The notes below the pieces were generated by a model. It was not told the origin of the DNA. It saw nothing but the letters and a program-made list of their open reading frames with translations, and made no database searches. From positions 22,794,808 through 22,858,807 of the forward strand of contig CM064417.1 in assembly GCA_032690845.1 (NCBI GenBank): a stretch of DNA of 64,000 bases. Reading direction: 5' to 3'. The translations under genes were made by a program, and so were the position numbers. Shown here piece after piece: positions 24,693-35,568 of the stretch. Position 1 is the stretch's first letter, and each line of letters starts with the position of its first letter. This stretch comes from Eleusine coracana subsp. coracana. Its lineage: Eukaryota; Streptophyta; Magnoliopsida; Poales; Poaceae.

Positions 24693-26304
24693 CCAATCAT
24701 TGGTTCTACGCTAATAAGTAGGCTATCAAAACCTAAGAGAAATTGTATACTGTGTTCCTCATGAAGTTCTTCCCGTTAGGTAAAACTAATTCCTTACGGA
24801 GAAGAATTTCAAGTTTCTAGTAGGCGGCTGGAGAAACAATACCATAAACGTAGGAAAGGCATTAGGAGTACGTCCTGGCCTGTCCCAATCATGGAATGGA
24901 TAACTGTCTTATTTTCCAGAACTTCTACAATGGACTGACGGCTTCAAGACGCCAGCACATTGATGTCGCCACTGAAGGAGCCTTCTTCTCACTCACCGTC
25001 AAGCCGACAACCGAGTTAATTGAGAAGATGGTCTTCAATCAAGGCTGGAATCATGAGCCACTGCAACCACGTGTGCGAGGCATGCCCACCGTTAAGGAAA
25101 CGGACATGCTCGCTACAAAAGTGGATCTTATCTTGAAGCGGCTCGACATCCACGACGACCCCAGCAAGAAGGGCATAGTACATGCTTTGGACCATCGCAT
25201 GACGTGCGAGATCTATGGCAACACAAGACATTCAGGCAATGATTGCCCGGAGACTCGTGAGGAGGCTATGTCCGTGAAAAATGGGTATCACCCTCAAGGA
25301 GCTCGGGGGTGGCAACCACGCCCCTATCAAGGAGGTAACAATGGTTATTTCAATAATTCTTTCAATCCTAACCAACCTTCATTGAAGGATCTTATCTTAG
25401 GCCAAACTAAAATTAATGAAAACTATAGTAAAAAGTTTGCCTGCACTGACAAGACTTTAGAAAGCATTAATGCCAAGTTAGAAGGTCATTCTTCTTCTCC
25501 TAAGAGCCAACTTATTTTTAATAAAATGTTTGAAACTCAGCTAGCTCAAATAGCCACTGCTTTACCTGCTTTGGGATTGTGGGAAAATTCTAGGCAACCT
25601 GAATCTACCACAGAAAATGTTAATGCGGTGACGACGCGTGGAGGTAAGTCCACCTATGACCCGCCTTATCCTAACAATGCATGGGCAACTAGTGAGAAGA
25701 AGGATGGACCCTCTGACGACATTGAAGATGTAGTGGTTTATGACAGGATGATGACTCCGCACAAGTTTTATGATCCAAGCACTCTGTCGTTTCCCAGCAG
25801 AAACAGGAAGCCAATTGTGGATGAACAATTTTCCCGCTTTGTTGAAGTTATCAAGAAAATCCACATCATTGTGCCCTTGGTGGACGTAACACAAGTACCA
25901 ACTTATGCTCACTACGTCAAGTACATATTGAGCAACAAGCATCCAATGCCCACCACAGAGATTATCAGGCTTACAGAAGAGTATAGTGTCACTATACTCA
26001 ACTTGCTTCATGAGAAGAAGAAGGATCCCGACTGTTCCACAATCTCATGCTCAATTGGGACAGAATTCTTTGACCAAGCACTTTGTGATCTCGGAGCCAG
26101 TGTTAGTGTTATGCCAAGGGCTGTCTTCGACAAGCTAAACTTCATATACTTAGCAACCAATCCAATGAAGCTACAACTAGCAGACTCGTCAGTACGGTAT
26201 CCTATAGGGATTGCAGAAGACATTCCGGTGAAGATCCGTGGATGTTTTGTCCTAATGTATTTCATGGTGCTAGACATGGACGTTGATAAGAAAACGTTGC
26301 TCAT
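24693..26304 (+). pseudogene. Gag-protease of Athila-like element
   Basis: The open frame from 24896 encodes Athila-type gag C-terminus and protease; upstream (24693-24895) the same gag continues in another frame with a stop. Visible features: the gag block NFYNGLTASRRQHID at residues 9-23; a decayed zinc knuckle CEIYGNTRHSGNDC (104-117; the second Cys is Tyr); and the protease active site CDLGASVSVMP at about 397-407. The protease is then cut by a solo LTR at 26305, so the last four codons before the stop at 26318 are LTR-derived. The reading frame resumes at 29697 in the correct phase once one copy of the duplicated ctcat is discounted. Confidence 0.85.
26300..26304. repeat. Target-site duplication ctcat, left copy
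   Basis: ctcat precedes the LTR start TGTTGACGG; the same five bases follow the LTR end at 29697-29701. The duplication lies inside the protease coding sequence. Confidence 0.9.
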
Positions 26305-26633
26305 TGTTGACGGTCGTTAACTACCATTTCTGACCATCAACATTACTCAAAATAAAGAAGGATTGTATAGTCCCACCATGCATTTTAGTTAGAATTAATA
26401 AAATTCCACTAGTACTTGGAGAAAGACTCACATGCAGGGAAAGTACATCATAGGAGTGAAGAAGTGCCTCATGATCCGTGAAACTGAACTTCTGGCCAAT
26501 CACAACCAAGTACATGGATTGAATAGTCCACACATAGAAGCAAACCGCCTCAACAACCAAAATTACAATATCACTGGGCAAAGAGATCCACCTGGCAGGG
26601 CTCCTGAGGCAGCAGGAACCTAGTGGGCCCACT

Positions 26634-26653
26634 CCCTGTTCGGCCGAACAGGG
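26634..26653. promoter_or_regulatory. 20-bp perfect palindrome upstream of the LTR TATA box
   Basis: CCCTGTTCGGCCGAACAGGG reads the same on both strands. Decayed versions occur in the related LTRs near 33826-33845 and 37936-37973. It lies about 130 bp before the TATA box, in the U3 part. A regulatory or silencing role is inferred only from position and symmetry. Confidence 0.6.
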
Positions 26654-26780
26654 GTGTTCGGGCGAATAGGAGGCCAGCCCACAAAGGCCCATCCTCAAAT
26701 GGCAATTCTCCACCGACTTCTCAAATGCGGTTGTCCCCCTTAGGGCGGGAGTTACCGACCTCAGAATCGCCTTTGGACAG

Positions 26781-26788
26781 TTATAAAA
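26781..26788 (+). promoter_or_regulatory. TATA box in Athila-like LTR
   Basis: TTATAAAA within an otherwise GC-richer stretch; the homologous minus-strand LTR has a similar CTTTTATAGC context near 37811. Marks the probable U3/R boundary region. Confidence 0.55.
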
Positions 26789-27586
26789 GGAAGGGTGTGG
26801 CTCACTCTTCAACACACACCAAGAAGCATCACTCTCTTTGTCATTTCGAGTTTCTATCTAGTTTTAGTGGAGTTAGGCCTAGAATAGATTATTCTGTTCC
26901 CAAGTCTTCTTTGGAGTTGTGGTATGACTCTTGTAACTTTCTTCTTTTGTAAGACTTTATTCTATTTAATATATTTAGTCTTTTTATATACTTATGTTTG
27001 GGTCTTGTGTTTCTTGTTAGATTATATGATCCTATCATGTATGTGGTTATTATGCTTGCATGTTAGTAATGTAGTTATACTATACTACCATGTTAGACAT
27101 AAGCCCTTACTATAGTCTTTATTTATATTGTTATAATGATGCATGACTAATGTTTGACTTAGATCATTTCCACATGCTTAGGGTTCACTTAAATGTGATT
27201 ACTCCTTTTCTGATCCATCGCTAGGCAATTAGGGGTATTGTTCTAGAGTTGTAAGCGTGGTGCTTAGATCAATAGAATTTATTATTTGTCGTGTAGCCCA
27301 TGGATTGATAGGGGTAGGAAATAGGTGGTGACAGCCCTATTTGTCCTTTGAAATCCCCCACGTTCGGCTATGCAATAGGCTCTTGGCCGGAATCATACTG
27401 TGGATGCAGGGGAAAACCGGATGCCCAGGGTGTGATGATCTGATTGTCTTGCATTTTCTATGTATCTATATAATAGTATATAATATAGACTATGTAACTA
27501 TATAAAAGGAACAAAGGAACTAAGCTCTTTCTTTGTCCTTCTCCACTAGACTAGTAATTATGTATCCTGAGTATGGTATCTGTGTG

Positions 27587-29419
27587 TGAAGGACCGAGAA
27601 GGCGACCAGAGGGGGAGTGAGTTGGAGCCTATAAAAATTCTTCACAAAAACTTGGCCTATGTCTCAATTACAACCCAAGCCAACCTCTAAACCGATCACC
27701 AAGATCACACACACCAACTTCTGATGTGCTAACCCTAGGAGTGATCAATAGCAGCAGTAGAACACAGTGGAAACAAAGAAAACAACAAAGACTTGAATCA
27801 GTCAAAGAGGCGCACACAAGTCACCTTACTGGACTACCATCGGCAGTGCTGATCACAGCCATCGGCAGTGCCGGTTGGCATCATAGGCAGTGCCGGTAAA
27901 GCCCATCGGCAGTGCCGGTGAGGGATTCTCAAACGCAGTAAACACAGTGCATCGGCAGTGCTGGTGCGGGGTTCGGACTCAAGCCATCGGTAGTGCCAGT
28001 CATGGCATCGGCAGTGCTGATCCGAGTACAGACCCATCGGCAGTGCCGGTCCTGGTCGTCGGTAGTGCCGGTCGACCCCGACAGAACAGAAAAGGGTTTC
28101 GGGATTAGGCAAAAACTTGACCAAAACCTAATCAAATGAACTCCAAATGATGTGATTTTTGGACCAGTGAATCCTCAACACATCACGACCCTAATCGAAG
28201 AATATCCACTCAATTGGCTCAAGGAATCATCATGAATTTCAGATCTTATGCCAAGAACACCAAAAAAGGGAAAACTTGAGAAATCCTTCAATTCGAAGAT
28301 GCTAGAGCTATGGATTCGGTCAAGGACCTATGGGGATTTGTTCTAGCTCATCATTGCATCAAGTTTCTCATGAAATCCATCCCAAAAACTTGTCCAAAAA
28401 GGAGATCAAAAATTCCCACAAAAATAGCTCCAAAAATAGAGAAAAAGAGAAATTCGGGATTTAGGGAGAGAGGAAGATCTTGAGCATGAAAACAAATCTC
28501 ATATCATAGAAACATGCTTACAAGATCCATGGGTACAAAGGCTAGGAAGTCACCTCTTCCTCCCACTATTTGGAAGAGCAAGAGATGTCTCTCACACACC
28601 CACTCCTCTCCTCTGTCACATGAAGACCTCTCCTAGCACTTTGAATGAACACCTAACACAAGGCTAATGGGAAGAGGCACCTCTCCCACCAGCCACACCT
28701 CTCCTTATATAAGCCTAGGGGTTGTTCTAAAGACCATCCTACCCCTCACCTACAATACACTGCCACCTACCACCAGGGGCAAACTTGTCCATCTCTCTCC
28801 TCGTTGCCCGAACGCCCTCGGGCCTTTCACAACTTTGCACCACCAACCACCACCACCGGTTTTGAGGCCCAAACTGGGAAACCGCCTTGCACGCTTCTCA
28901 AAACGTGACTTCTCAATGTCGACGCGTGTCACCTTGTCCCGCGATCCTGACCACTAACAAGTCTCTCCCGGTCCCTGTCCATCGGGCCCCCTTGTCACTT
29001 GCACCAGCATCCCGCTCGCCTTGACTTGGTCAACACACCGTCTTCATCACCACCACGGTTTTAAGGCTCAACCGTGAAACCGTCCGTGCTTCTTGCCTCT
29101 CCACGTGTACCGGATGGATCACCCTTGACTCCACCCGACCTCCTGATCGTCTAGCCCCAAGTCTCCTACTTGTGCCCGATCCTCTCGTCGTTGACCTCCA
29201 AGTTGCCTCCAGTGACCTACACACCATGAGACAAGCAAACACATTTCCATCTCCTGCAAACTCTCCAACATCCTCACCAACTCTGGTTAGTTAAAACCAT
29301 GACATGCACAAACTCATGCAATCCCCGGATTTCCGCATTTTAACTCAAACACAAATTTCGCCAAAGTCAATTACTCATCACATATTGCAAACCATGGCAT
29401 ATATGCACATGGTTTCTCA
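27587..29419 (-). mobile_element. Sirevirus A solo LTR
   Basis: On the minus strand it runs from TGAGAAACC (29419) to CCTTCA (27587), 1833 bp, the full LTR of family A. Flanks are gtgtg (27582-27586) and gtttg (29420-29424), an imperfect 5-bp duplication. The host Athila LTR continues on both sides, as shown by alignment with 36900-37100. The palindrome cluster has about nine units at 27838-28075; a CTTATATAAG TATA candidate is at 28704-28713. Confidence 0.9.
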
Positions 29420-29696
29420 GTTTGTCCAGTACCCATGTTTATCTATATCCTTACCGCTGTGAGGACTTTGTCTTATAATCCAATATGCAATGTTTAGAAT
29501 ATGGTAATTACTCTTATCAATCCCCAGCCATCCTTTGGGATAAAATAAATACAATAACCTGAATACATCCGGGTGAAATGCTACAATAGTATTCTCCGTG
29601 CGTTTGCAGACTCTCTGTATTTGTTAAAGATTATCAACAAGCATTTCTGGCTTTGTTGCTGAAGTAACATAGTGGCGACGCTAAGAAATGTCAACA

Positions 29697-30113
29697 CTCA
29701 TCCTTGGGCGGCCATTCTTAAGCACCACAGATGCACGAATTGATGTCAGGGATGGAGTAATCCACCTCAACATTAATGGCAAGGAGAAGAAATTTGACTT
29801 TCGACCAAGAGTGGAAAAATGCTCCATGGTCAAGGTTAAGTGTGGGTCGAACCCGTAGAACATCAAGGAAGTAGAAGTAAGGCCAAGAATGAACAACTTA
29901 GTGGACTTCATGCTAAATTTCATGGCACAAGAGAATCCCACTCTTGTCACTCGGAAGAAAAAGGTAGTAGGCACGCCTGATCTCTAGACAAAGAAGCAGC
30001 TGGTGAAGAAGAATCCTTCATCCACACCGCCTAAGAAGGTGAAAAAGGTGTGGAGGCCAAAGAAGACATCAACGTCCTTATCTCCGGACAAGGATGCACC
30101 GACAGCAAGCTAA
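29697..30113 (+). pseudogene. Protease C-terminus and linker of Athila-like element
   Basis: Directly after the solo LTR the plus-strand frame gives the end of the gypsy protease (I-L-G-R-P-F-L-S-T) and the block HLNINGKEKKFDFRPR, then a Lys-rich linker with the K-K-V-W-R-P-K motif seen in Athila polyproteins. Two in-frame stops (near 29850 and 29987) precede the final TAA at 30111. In autonomous Athila elements RT would follow, but here non-coding spacer begins. Confidence 0.8.
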
Positions 30114-30828
30114 ATGACGAATGAGAGAAAGTCCCATCCACCAGACTCAAAATTGGTGAACACTTGTTGGCAGGTTAAATGGTATTTATCCATATTTCCC
30201 TTTCCAAAACTTTTTTATTTCAATTTTCATATTTGAATTTTTCATTGCATGTTGGAATTTATTCCAACCCAATTTCAAAAAAAAAAAGATTGGGATTTTT
30301 CAAAGTTTGTCTTTTTGAGATTTTGGATTTGCAGAAAGTTTGAAAATGTTTTTCTTTGAAACATATTTTCATTCTTGTGGGCCTCCAATAGTGGAGCCCA
30401 CTGGCCAGAACTGTGGACTAGAGGGGCCAGAATCTAGTTAGGGACCAGACCCCTTGGTCGGCCGACCAGAGAGCAATGGCTCTCTGGCCCCACTTGCCCT
30501 ATCTGCTAGCAGGCAATAGCCATGTTTCAAATTGACTGTTGCCATACTCTGCTCTTTACGGTAATGGTCGGGAGAGGGAGTTCCTCACTCCATTCACATT
30601 TTTCACCTCTCCACTTTGTTCTAACCATTTGTTTTCATTTTCTCCAAGTTCTTGCACTACTCAATACTCTGAAATTCCACCAAAAAAAATATTTTCTTTG
30701 ATTTCATTTGCATTTATGAGTTGATTTCACATTTGCAAGAATTTCAAGCGAAGTTTTCGTTTGGTGTTTTCACTAACCGTAACCCTCGTTCAAGTTGCTC
30801 TTGTGTTGGTTTGTTCAAGTGTGCAGCG
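30114..30828 (+). other. Non-coding spacer between protease and envelope-position ORF
   Basis: About 700 bp, AT-rich, no RT or integrase remnants visible. It contains an inverted-repeat cluster at 30456-30487 and a pyrimidine-rich stretch ending GTGTGCAG at 30826, which has the form of a splice acceptor shortly before the ATG at 30829. Confidence 0.55.
30456..30487. repeat. Palindrome plus overlapping inverted repeat
   Basis: GGTCGGCCGACC (30456-30467) is a perfect palindrome. It overlaps a 9-bp inverted repeat, CCAGAGAGC and GCTCTCTGG (30466-30474 and 30479-30487), separated by four bases. Confidence 0.85.
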
Positions 30829-32208
30829 ATGAACGAGATGAAGTGAGCCTTAAGCAAAATGAAGAACAAGATGACGGGGAGCCCAAGCAATGCAAGTCCT
30901 ACACTTTCGATGGTGTGTAATATTTGTTCCCATCACCAACGTCTTGAGGAAGAGCATGAAGAAGACGGACCTATCGAGGAACGGACAGAAGTAGAGCCGG
31001 AAACACTGCCGGATTTCAGCACTGTTCAACTCCGACTAACACCGATCGCGATGTCGACTTGGTTGGAAAGAGAAAACATGACATCTATCGGAGGATCACT
31101 GGCCTGTCTTACGTTCCTACGCGAACGTATGATCCGGACTTTCTTTCCAAGATAGGTATGGATACTAAATTTGCTTCTATCTTTCATGCTAGAGGATGGG
31201 ATGGTTTTGTTCCGGTAGATGAGCCTTGCTCTCGCTTGCTTACCATTCAGTTCCTTTGCACCTTCAGTGCGATAGTGAGAAGATTTCTCTCCAATTCAAT
31301 GGAATGGATATCTCTCTCACTTGGAGGCAACTCAGTGATTTGCTAGGTTTTTCTCCTATTGCTGTTTTGGATTTTCATTCTGAAAATTTCGGTTTTGACA
31401 AAAGCAGTTTTTGGGAAGAAATCATAGTGCATACCCTCGCCCTGTCACCTAGAAATATGGATATCCATAGCCCTACCTTGCGTTTTATGCATAAATGGCT
31501 GGCAATGACTTTGTTCCCCAGAAAGGATGTTAGAACTATATGGGGGGATGAAATGTTTCCTCTTTACTGCATGGTTAATAAAATCAAAGTATCCCCTATC
31601 ATATCCAGGGTTAAGCAATGGGTCAAAGTTATTAAACAAGTAGGAGATTCTAAATTCATGTCCCTATACTATCACCTTGTACACAATCTTGGTTTACATG
31701 GAAATGCCCATATCAATGAAAAGTTCTTTAGATTGGGACATTCTCTAAAACAAGGACCCAATGGCTCTTTGGTTTATTTCTTTCCCAGTTATGCAAATGA
31801 AATCTAGTTACCTAACCCAGATTTTCATTTGTATAACTTTGATGAACTAACCATTCCTCTAGAGACATGCTCTGCAGCTCGCAGGAACAGTTCTGATCCT
31901 ATGACTAGAAACAAATCACGGAGGAACATCGATGCATCCTTCCCGAGGGAGGAGCCAAGCACAGGTTCTTGGGATCACGCCATTCCTCACGGAAGCGGTA
32001 GTGCATCCTAGGACACCGGTGAATGGCCCAGAGGAGCCTAAGGTAGCTCGAGTTCAAGCAGCTTACCACCACCATTCAGCACACATCACTTTCACAGCGG
32101 TTCAAGGAGGCGCACAAATGATCTCACTAGACAAATCGACAATATGTCCCTCCAGATCGACCAGCTGGACCACACCATCCACACTCATATCCATCAGGAA
32201 AATGAGTA
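30829..32208 (+). pseudogene. Athila-like envelope-position ORF
   Basis: Several frames together encode a protein of about 450 residues in the position of env-like ORFs in Athila. An acidic N-terminus (30859-31050) is followed, after a frameshift near 31055, by KIGMDTKFASIFHARGWDGF, then after another near 31255 by the block FNGMDISLTWRQLSDLLGFS and a long open stretch to 31807. A TAG at 31805 interrupts; the sequence continues to a C-terminal heptad-like segment RQIDNMSLQIDQLDHTIH near 32130-32180. No signal peptide or membrane helix is evident. The 1-1059 region is a second copy. The family is known from Athila elements, but its function is not. Confidence 0.7.
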
Positions 32209-32962
32209 GAGGGATGATGTCCACCGGCGGCTCTTGAGATTTCAGAATAAGATCTCTTGGGGTAACACCCAAATGAGCTCTTATTTTGATTCTCAAGGCT
32301 AGTTGGGTCAGGGGCCGCCATCGTTCGAGTGAGCTCAAGCTAGCTTGGGGGGAGTTCCTCCCCCTAATGTGAAGGTAACTTGTATCATTTCCCTTTCCAA
32401 TCACCACATGCATCACAAACTAAAAACATGAAAAAGATTTGTTTCCCTTTCACATGCATGATAAATCAAAAAAATAATAAGAATAAAGAATAAATTCATG
32501 CATAGTATGAATGCATTAGGTTTCCTATGTTGAAATGATGAATAGTTGCTCTGTCTTTTATTCCTTTCATATGCCTAGTTTACAACCTAGCACTCTATCT
32601 TGTTTTGGTTTGTTCGCATGATTAAATTTCACCTCAAACACACTAGTGGGTAGCATAAGCATTATCCTTCTAGGTTGTTGGGAGATATGATATGGTTAGT
32701 TAGGGCTGCTATGATCTTACTCTAATTGTGAAACTTGACACCCAGAGATTAATTTGATAAAAATGACAAGTTCTTCAATGATATAAATTCCTACCACAGC
32801 CATATGTTGTTCTACATTGCAAAACCTTTTACATATGCTACTTATATTTTCATTGAGCATTGTCAAAATTGTGACCCTAGTGAGAAATATTTTCTAGGAT
32901 TCAAGATCAAGTCCGTGCACATCACACCAAGTTTCCACATTGGAAATTAGAAATCATCCACG
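32209..32962 (+). other. 3' UTR of Athila-like element, truncated
   Basis: Non-coding; related to 1060-1760 and to the reverse complement of 36540-36640 and 39100-39735. A polypurine-like AGCTTGGGGGGAGTT lies at 32342-32356. It ends against the minus-strand LTR at 32963, so the element has no 3' LTR of its own here. Confidence 0.6.
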
Positions 32963-34093
32963 TGTTGGGTATTTTAACAACAACAGAATAAATCCGCAAG
33001 CATATGGATACCGAAGTAGCTTTCACCCAGGAGTATTCCAAGCTAATGAATCCATAGGGAATGTGTGTGCCTAATCTTCAGTTCTAGCACGTCCAAGGAC
33101 ACCAAGATGAATGTGGCATTGGGTAGAGAGGATTCCTAATGGTTATAAAGTCCTAATCAAGGTAAGAGTACTACTAGGTTGCTTGCATTGGGCATCCTGT
33201 TTTCCTCTGCATCCACAATGTGATTCCGACCAAGAGCCTACTACGTAGCTGAACATGATGGATTTCAAAGGACAGATAGGGTTGTCACCACCTACTGCCT
33301 ACCTCAAGGAATCTGTGGACTACGCGATAAACAAAGCTAACCTAGGGCCTAGACACCACGTCTATGCTTTCAATTACTCCCTTAGTCTCTAGATATGATG
33401 ATATATGACTAAGGTCTCTAATTAAATAGAGCGCTGAGCGAGCAAAGCAACTAAGTATAAAACTTACTTAAAAAGGAAACTTAAATACCAAGAAAGGAAT
33501 AATGAAGACTTACTAAATATGGCAAGCATCCTCAAGGTACAAGCGTTGAGAAGAGGTGGACAGGTCCACTCCTCCTCCAGACTTCTCCTCATTCTCTCCC
33601 TATTTTCTAAGCACTTAGGCAGTGCTTAAGCCTTTAGGAAATGAAGCACTGAACTAATCTTGAAGTGTTGAGAGAGTGAAGCCCTTCCCTTCCGTTTATA
33701 GCACTAAATGGCGGTTCCAGGGTCGGTAGCACCGCTCTAAGGGGGGTAACCGACGTAGAAAAGGCGGTGGAGAACCAATCTCAGAAGATGGGCCCCATTG
33801 GGCATAGCCCATCTTCGGACAAACACCCCTGTTTGGCCGAACAGAGGATGGGGCCCAGTCGGCCCTGCTTCTTCTTGTGCTAGGTGGGTGGCCCCTCTTC
33901 TCTTCTGACTCCGTAAGGTCTTTGGTTAAGTCGGTTTCTTTTAGAAGTGGGCCACTCGATCCCCGTGCTTGGCTGTGATTGGCCGGAAGTGTGTTTTCTC
34001 TCTTGATGATGTGGATTTCCACTAATTCCATGGAATAATTACCTGCAGCATATATTTACCAAAAATTATGAAACATGTTAGTAAGAAACTCAT

Positions 34094-34098
34094 ACCAC
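34094..34098. repeat. Target-site duplication accac, left copy
   Basis: accac is repeated at 35489-35493, flanking the CRM-like solo LTR exactly. Confidence 0.9.
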
Positions 34099-35488
34099 TG
34101 ATGAGGACATCACCCTTATGGATACACCTAGCACTCCGCCAACCAAAATACAAGTTCATGCGCGACAACTGAATTTACGGGTGAGCTTGTTCCTAATGAT
34201 TCCTTTATGTGATTTTGAGAATAGATTGCTACCTAATGAATTAATTATTGTTAGAAATCATAGATATGATGATGAGATAGCTGGGGAGGTGATTGGAGAC
34301 GTGATGGGCCAGCAAGGACGTCCAAGCCAAGGTGGAGGCCCAATCAAAACCGATTTCGAGTCTGTTTCGGACCTCAGGACCAGTCTGTACTAAAATGGAT
34401 GCCCAGGACGCATACGGACTCGGATTTGGATGTTCTATATATGCCTGGAAAGATAACGAAAAGTCCTTTCCAACCCAACAGGTCCCATGTCAAAATTCGT
34501 CCCGAGCCGTCGGCAATCGCAGAAACAATTCGACTTCTAGAATCTGTCCTGGTGCTACGACATCGTAATCAGTCTTTGGGCCATGTATGGAGTTGAGCCC
34601 ACTTAGGGCTGCGTTCAAGGGGTCTTGCACAATCCTAGGATCCTCATATACAGCCGAATTTATGGGTGAGCTTGTTCCTAATGATTCCTTTATGTGATTT
34701 TGAGAATAGATTGCTACCTAATGAATTAATTATTGTTAGAAACCATGGATATGATGATGAGATAGCTGGGGAGGTGATTGGAGACGTGATGGGCCAGCAA
34801 GGACGTCCAAGCCAAGGTGGAGGCCCAATCAAAACCGACTTCGAGTCTGTTTCGGAGCCCAGGACCAGTCTGCACTAAAACGGATGCCCAGGACGCATAC
34901 GGACTCCGATTTGGACGTTCTATATATGCCTGGAAAGATAACGAAAAGCCCTTTCCAACCCAACAGGTCCCATGTCAAAATTGGTTGAGAGACGTCGGCA
35001 ATTGCTGAAACAATTCGACTTCCAGAATCTGTCCTGGTATGGAGTTGAGACCGTAATCGGTCTTTGGGCCATGTATGGAGTTGAGACCACTTAGGGCTGC
35101 GTCCAGGGGGTCTTGCACGACCCTAGGGTCCTCATATACAGCTGTCGCCTCTTCATTAGGGTTTGGGTTTTGCTTAGATCAATTCTGTTCATAAACAGTT
35201 TTGCCGTTCATCGGTTTATGAGACCCCAACTTCGAGAGTTTAATCATACATCTGCAATTGTGTTGCATTCTTTGTTGTTCTTGCTTGTGTTCTTGATTCG
35301 CAGGCAGGGATTAGCCTTCTCGGCGAGGTCAATCGTCTTTTGGACGGTTGATAACCAGAGGAGACGTCGTGCTGCGGTTGCGGGGTTTAGAACGTGCTAT
35401 TCTGAAGCCGGATCGATTTGTGTGTCGCCTCCGACCAAATCAACTTACCAAGAACCTTTCAGAAGATCGGGAACCCCTCTTCACATCA
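34099..35488 (+). mobile_element. CRM-like solo LTR with internal duplication
   Basis: Starts TGATGAGGACATC and ends CACATCA with perfect accac flanks. It is 1390 bp instead of about 905 because a 485-bp segment is present twice (34171-34655 and 34656-35142). Sequence details (for example the GACGTGATGGGCCAGCAAGG block) agree with the LTR at 55086-55985 and not with 41169-42090, so it belongs to a second CRM-like subfamily. Confidence 0.9.
34171..35142 (+). repeat. 485-bp direct tandem duplication inside the solo LTR
   Basis: Both units begin GAATTTA(C/T)GGGTGAGC and end near CTCATATACAGC. They differ at scattered positions, and the second unit has an extra short repeat around 35036-35086. 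Each unit carries the LTR-encoded reading frame ending TSLY or TSLH. Confidence 0.9.
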
Positions 35489-35568
35489 ACCACTATGTTG
35501 GTTGTTCACTTTATTGCTTTTATGCAGATAATTGACGGTCTAAACTAGGTATTTAGTGACCGTCGACA

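Larger units (their letters stand above)
26305..29696 (+). mobile_element. Athila-like solo LTR, itself interrupted
   Basis: Starts TGTTGACGGTCG and ends AAATGTCAACA, flanked by perfect ctcat duplications. Without the nested Sirevirus LTR it is about 1.55 kb, like the LTR at 36772-38305 (minus strand), which it matches along its length. Being a lone LTR with intact duplications it is the product of recombination between the two LTRs of a former complete insertion. It carries a 20-bp perfect palindrome at 26634-26653 and a TATA box at 26781-26788. Confidence 0.9.
32963..35568 (-). mobile_element. Athila-like LTR (3' LTR of tandem unit), interrupted
   Basis: On the minus strand it starts TGTCGACGGTCAC at 35568 and ends CCCAACA at 32963. 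The CRM-like solo LTR at 34099-35488 accounts for 1.39 kb, leaving about 1.2 kb of LTR. It shares the palindrome area, the conserved GGTGGTGACA block and the end region with 36772-38305, but is clearly more divergent and may be another subfamily. Preceded by a weak purine tract GGCTGATTGTGGAGGAGTT. Confidence 0.75.

Noticed and set aside
25562..26304. Two antisense frames opposite gag-protease
   Set aside because: They are the reverse strand of a well-supported coding region.
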